Positions 61,641-64,000 of a stretch of DNA of 64,000 nt are shown piece after piece (position 1 is the stretch's first letter; every line of letters starts with the position of its first letter). The stretch is from contig NZ_BAABKE010000004.1 in NCBI RefSeq assembly GCF_039543665.1, positions 62,001 to 126,000 of the forward strand, in the 5' to 3' direction. The notes beneath the pieces are model-generated. The model was not told where the DNA came from, made no database searches, and saw nothing but the letters and a program-made list of their open reading frames with translations. A program made the position numbers and the translations under genes. The stretch comes from Wohlfahrtiimonas larvae (GTDB lineage Bacteria > Pseudomonadota > Gammaproteobacteria > Cardiobacteriales > Wohlfahrtiimonadaceae).

Positions 61641-63704
61641 ATGGCTATTGAATTAAAAATTCCTAATATTGGCAACTTTGATGCTGTTGATGTCATTGAA
61701 GTGCTTGTAAATGTTGGCGATGTTGTATCGATTGATCAAACTATCTTAACCTTAGAATCAGATAAAGCATCTATGGATGTACCTTCTGATATTGCAGGTA
61801 AAATTACTGAAATTTTGGTAAAAGTAGGCGATCAAGTGAAAGAAGGTGATGTGATCGCAATGATCGAAGCTAGCGCTGCTATATCTGAAGATAAAGTTGA
61901 AGCATCCGCACCTGCACCAAAAACAGAACCTACACCTGTTGCTGCATCAGCTTCACAAATCATCGATATAAAAATCCCTAACATTGGTAACTTTGACAGT
62001 GTAGATGTGATTGATGTTGCATTTGCTGTAGGTGATACCATTACTAAGGATCAAAACCTATTAACTTTAGAGTCAGACAAAGCTTCAATGGATGTTCCCG
62101 CTGAAGTAGATGGCGTAATTACTGAAGTTTTAGTGAAAGTTGGTGATCAAGTGAAAGAAGGCTCAACAATTGCTCGTGCAACAGTTGGTGGATCAGTTGC
62201 TGCACCTAAGGCAGAAGCTAAATCAACTGAAGCACCAAAAGCATCTGAGCCTGAAATTCAAGTCGCAGCAGCAACACCCGCACCATCCAATGTTGATTGC
62301 GATGTTGTAGTAATTGGTGCTGGCCCTGGTGGTTATTCAGCTGCATTCCGCGCAGCTGATCTTGGCTTAAAAGTTGCATTGATTGAGAAGTATTCAACAT
62401 TAGGTGGCGTTTGCTTAAACGTTGGATGTATTCCATCCAAAGCACTATTACATGTTGTAAAAGCCAAAGAAGAAGCTGAAGTTCATTTGAAGAATGCAGG
62501 TATTTATTTTGATGCCCCACGTATTGAATTAGATGAAATTCGTAACTATAAATCATCTGTTGTGAGCAAATTAACAGGTGGCTTAGCTGGCATGGCTAAA
62601 ATGCGTAAAGTTGAAGTGATCCAAGGAATTGCATCATTCAAAGATGATCATCACTTAGATATTCAACAAGCTGATGGAACAACTCGTGTATTGTCATTTG
62701 ATAAAGCCATCATTGCAGCAGGTTCACATGCAATTAAATTGCCATTCATGCCAGAAGATCCTCGCATTATTGATTCAACAGGTGCATTGGAATTACGTGA
62801 AATTCCTAAGCGTATGTTAGTGATCGGTGGCGGTATCATCGGCCTAGAAATGGCAACTGTTTACTCTAACTTGGGTTCAAATGTTGAAATCGTTGAATTT
62901 ACTGAAGGTTTCATTCCTGGTGCTGACCGTGATTTAACGAAAGTCTTTGAAAAATACAACAAAGATCGCTTCAGCAAATTAATGTTCAAAACTAAAGTTG
63001 TGGGTGCTGAAGCATTACCAGAAGGCATCAAAGTCAGCTTTGAAGGCGAAAATGCACCAAGTGAAGCACAAGTTTATGACTATGTGTTAGTGGCAATTGG
63101 TCGTGCGCCTAATGGTTTGAAATTAAATGCACAAAATGCAGGGGTCAACGTAACAGATCGTGGCTTTATCAATGTTGATAAACAAATGCGTACCAATGTT
63201 GGTAACATCTTTGCAATTGGCGACATTGTAGGCCAACCAATGCTTGCACATAAAGCTGTTCATGAAGCACATGTTGCTGCCGAAGTATGTGCAGGCCATA
63301 AACGCTTCTTTGACATCAAACAAATTCCATCTGTTGCTTATACTGACCCTGAAATTTCATGGGCTGGTTTAACAGAAACTGAAGCCAAAGCTAAAGGCAT
63401 TCCTTATGAAAAATCAGTATTCCCATGGAGTGCAAGCGGTAAAGCATTGGCAAGTTCTCGTGAAGAAGGCTTAACTAAGTTAATCTTCGATCCTGAAACT
63501 AAAACTATTTTAGGTGGTGCAGTTGTAGGTATCAATGCTGGCGATTTGATTGGTGAAATTGCATTTGCAGTGGAAATGTGTGCAGATGTCTTAGACATTG
63601 CTCACACAATTCACCCTCACCCTACTTTGATTGAATCCGTAGGAATGGCGGCTGAAGTTGCTGAAGGTTCTTGTACTGACCTTCCGCCTGCGAAGAAAAA
63701 ATAA
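61641..63704 (+). CDS. lpd: Dihydrolipoyl dehydrogenase (E3) with two N-terminal lipoyl domains
   Basis: 687-residue flavoprotein. Two tandem lipoyl domains lie at about 1-77 (lipoyl Lys42) and 108-183 (Lys147), joined by Ala/Pro/Glu-rich linkers. The E3 core starts near 218 with VVVIGAGPGGYSAAFRAADLG and the redox disulfide Cys258/Cys263 in GGVCLNVGC. The C-terminal HTIHPHPTLIESV carries the catalytic His/Glu. It reoxidises the dihydrolipoyl arms using NAD+. The ESDKASMDVP segment is identical in both domains and in AceF, indicating recent duplication or gene conversion. It ends the operon before a strong terminator. Confidence 0.97.
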   Translation: MAIELKIPNIGNFDAVDVIEVLVNVGDVVSIDQTILTLESDKASMDVPSDIAGKITEILVKVGDQVKEGDVIAMIEASAAISEDKVEASAPAPKTEPTPVAASASQIIDIKIPNIGNFDSVDVIDVAFAVGDTITKDQNLLTLESDKASMDVPAEVDGVITEVLVKVGDQVKEGSTIARATVGGSVAAPKAEAKSTEAPKASEPEIQVAAATPAPSNVDCDVVVIGAGPGGYSAAFRAADLGLKVALIEKYSTLGGVCLNVGCIPSKALLHVVKAKEEAEVHLKNAGIYFDAPRIELDEIRNYKSSVVSKLTGGLAGMAKMRKVEVIQGIASFKDDHHLDIQQADGTTRVLSFDKAIIAAGSHAIKLPFMPEDPRIIDSTGALELREIPKRMLVIGGGIIGLEMATVYSNLGSNVEIVEFTEGFIPGADRDLTKVFEKYNKDRFSKLMFKTKVVGAEALPEGIKVSFEGENAPSEAQVYDYVLVAIGRAPNGLKLNAQNAGVNVTDRGFINVDKQMRTNVGNIFAIGDIVGQPMLAHKAVHEAHVAAEVCAGHKRFFDIKQIPSVAYTDPEISWAGLTETEAKAKGIPYEKSVFPWSASGKALASSREEGLTKLIFDPETKTILGGAVVGINAGDLIGEIAFAVEMCADVLDIAHTIHPHPTLIESVGMAAEVAEGSCTDLPPAKKK

Positions 63705-63723
63705 TCCTTATCCATCATCTTAG

Positions 63724-63758
63724 AAAGCGGCTTTAAAAAATTTTAAAGCCGCTTTTTT
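63724..63758 (+). terminator. Terminator of aceEF-lpd
   Basis: A 15-bp perfect stem (63724-63738 with 63741-63755), effectively an A/T-rich loop, followed by T residues, 20 bases after the lpd stop. Confidence 0.9.
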
Positions 63759-63928
63759 ATTGCCTTACTTTAAATCAATAGCTATTAATTATTCAATATG
63801 TTTTTAGACTAAATTATAAAAATATGCTATAAATTTTACATAAATAAGAAATAACTAATTTAATAATAACTATATTCATAATTTACTTAAGGGATGCGAT
63901 AATATTAACAAATGAGGATATTTTAAGG

Positions 63929-64000
63929 ATGTTTGAAAAGATTACCATATCCATTACTACTCTATTAATAGTAATGTTTATTACTTTATATTATTATCAA
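63929..64000 (+). CDS. Partial small membrane-protein ORF at window edge
   Basis: 24 codons visible before the window ends, starting MFEKITISITTLLIV and forming a hydrophobic helix. GAGGA lies ten bases ahead of the ATG. The gene is cut by the window edge, so no identity can be given. Confidence 0.4.
   Translation, partial: MFEKITISITTLLIVMFITLYYYQ

Overview
This window is a dense, A+T-rich stretch of bacterial chromosome carrying mostly housekeeping genes. The gene set points to a gammaproteobacterium: lysine decarboxylase, HtpG, DnaE, RatA-RnfH, TrmL, RluE, AegA-HydN-FdhF, TsuA-TsuB, SitABCD, TonB-ExbB-ExbD and an A-type RNase P RNA. The low G+C and several domain rearrangements (fused SecDF, E3 with two lipoyl domains, short Pta, SPOR-tailed DacA) suggest a host-associated or insect-associated low-G+C lineage such as Cardiobacteriales or Orbales. 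The sequence alone does not settle this. No transposase, integrase, CRISPR array or prophage structural gene was seen.

Layout. 0.2-4 kb: an exported small protein, lysine decarboxylase (-), a mini zinc ribbon, a two-TM protein, a DUF3892-like protein and tRNA-Ser(GCU). 4-7.3 kb: htpG, then an autocleavable S24/LexA-type repressor and a small target gene, each with a palindrome inside its promoter spacer. 7.3-15.5 kb: dnaE, a LysR regulator, cbiB-cobD (cobalamin side chain) and a Cys/Met-metabolism PLP enzyme. 15.5-21 kb (-): aegA-hydN-fdhF-yeeZ-like; fdhF is a selenoprotein gene with an in-frame UGA and a bacterial SECIS hairpin. 21-29 kb: thiosulfate uptake (tsuA-tsuB), pyrG, a lipoprotein-trmL pair, ratA-rnfH and ackA-pta. 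29-38 kb: sitABCD metal importer, mgtE with a long structured leader, a possible 13-codon ORF, tonB-exbB-exbD behind a Fur-like box, and dps. 38-45 kb: a short ORF overlapping allB (allantoinase), an NCS1 permease, a histidine phosphatase, rnpB, an NhaD-type antiporter and a nitroreductase. 45-64 kb (+): tkt, yajC-secDF, ftsK, an M17 peptidase, a SPOR-tailed DacA, rluE, aceE-aceF-lpd and a partial membrane-protein gene at the right edge.

How genes work together. Pyruvate dehydrogenase makes acetyl-CoA, which Pta-AckA convert to acetate with ATP gain. Formate oxidation by the selenoenzyme FdhF probably feeds electrons through HydN to the AegA flavoprotein, and the allantoinase-permease pair 18 kb away hints at purine or ureide catabolism that could use them. 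TsuA/TsuB bring in thiosulfate for cysteine synthesis, and the PLP enzyme may incorporate sulfur. SitABCD, TonB-ExbBD, Dps and MgtE form a metal-handling block. The most system-like feature is the repressor and small-protein module at 6.08-7.28 kb.
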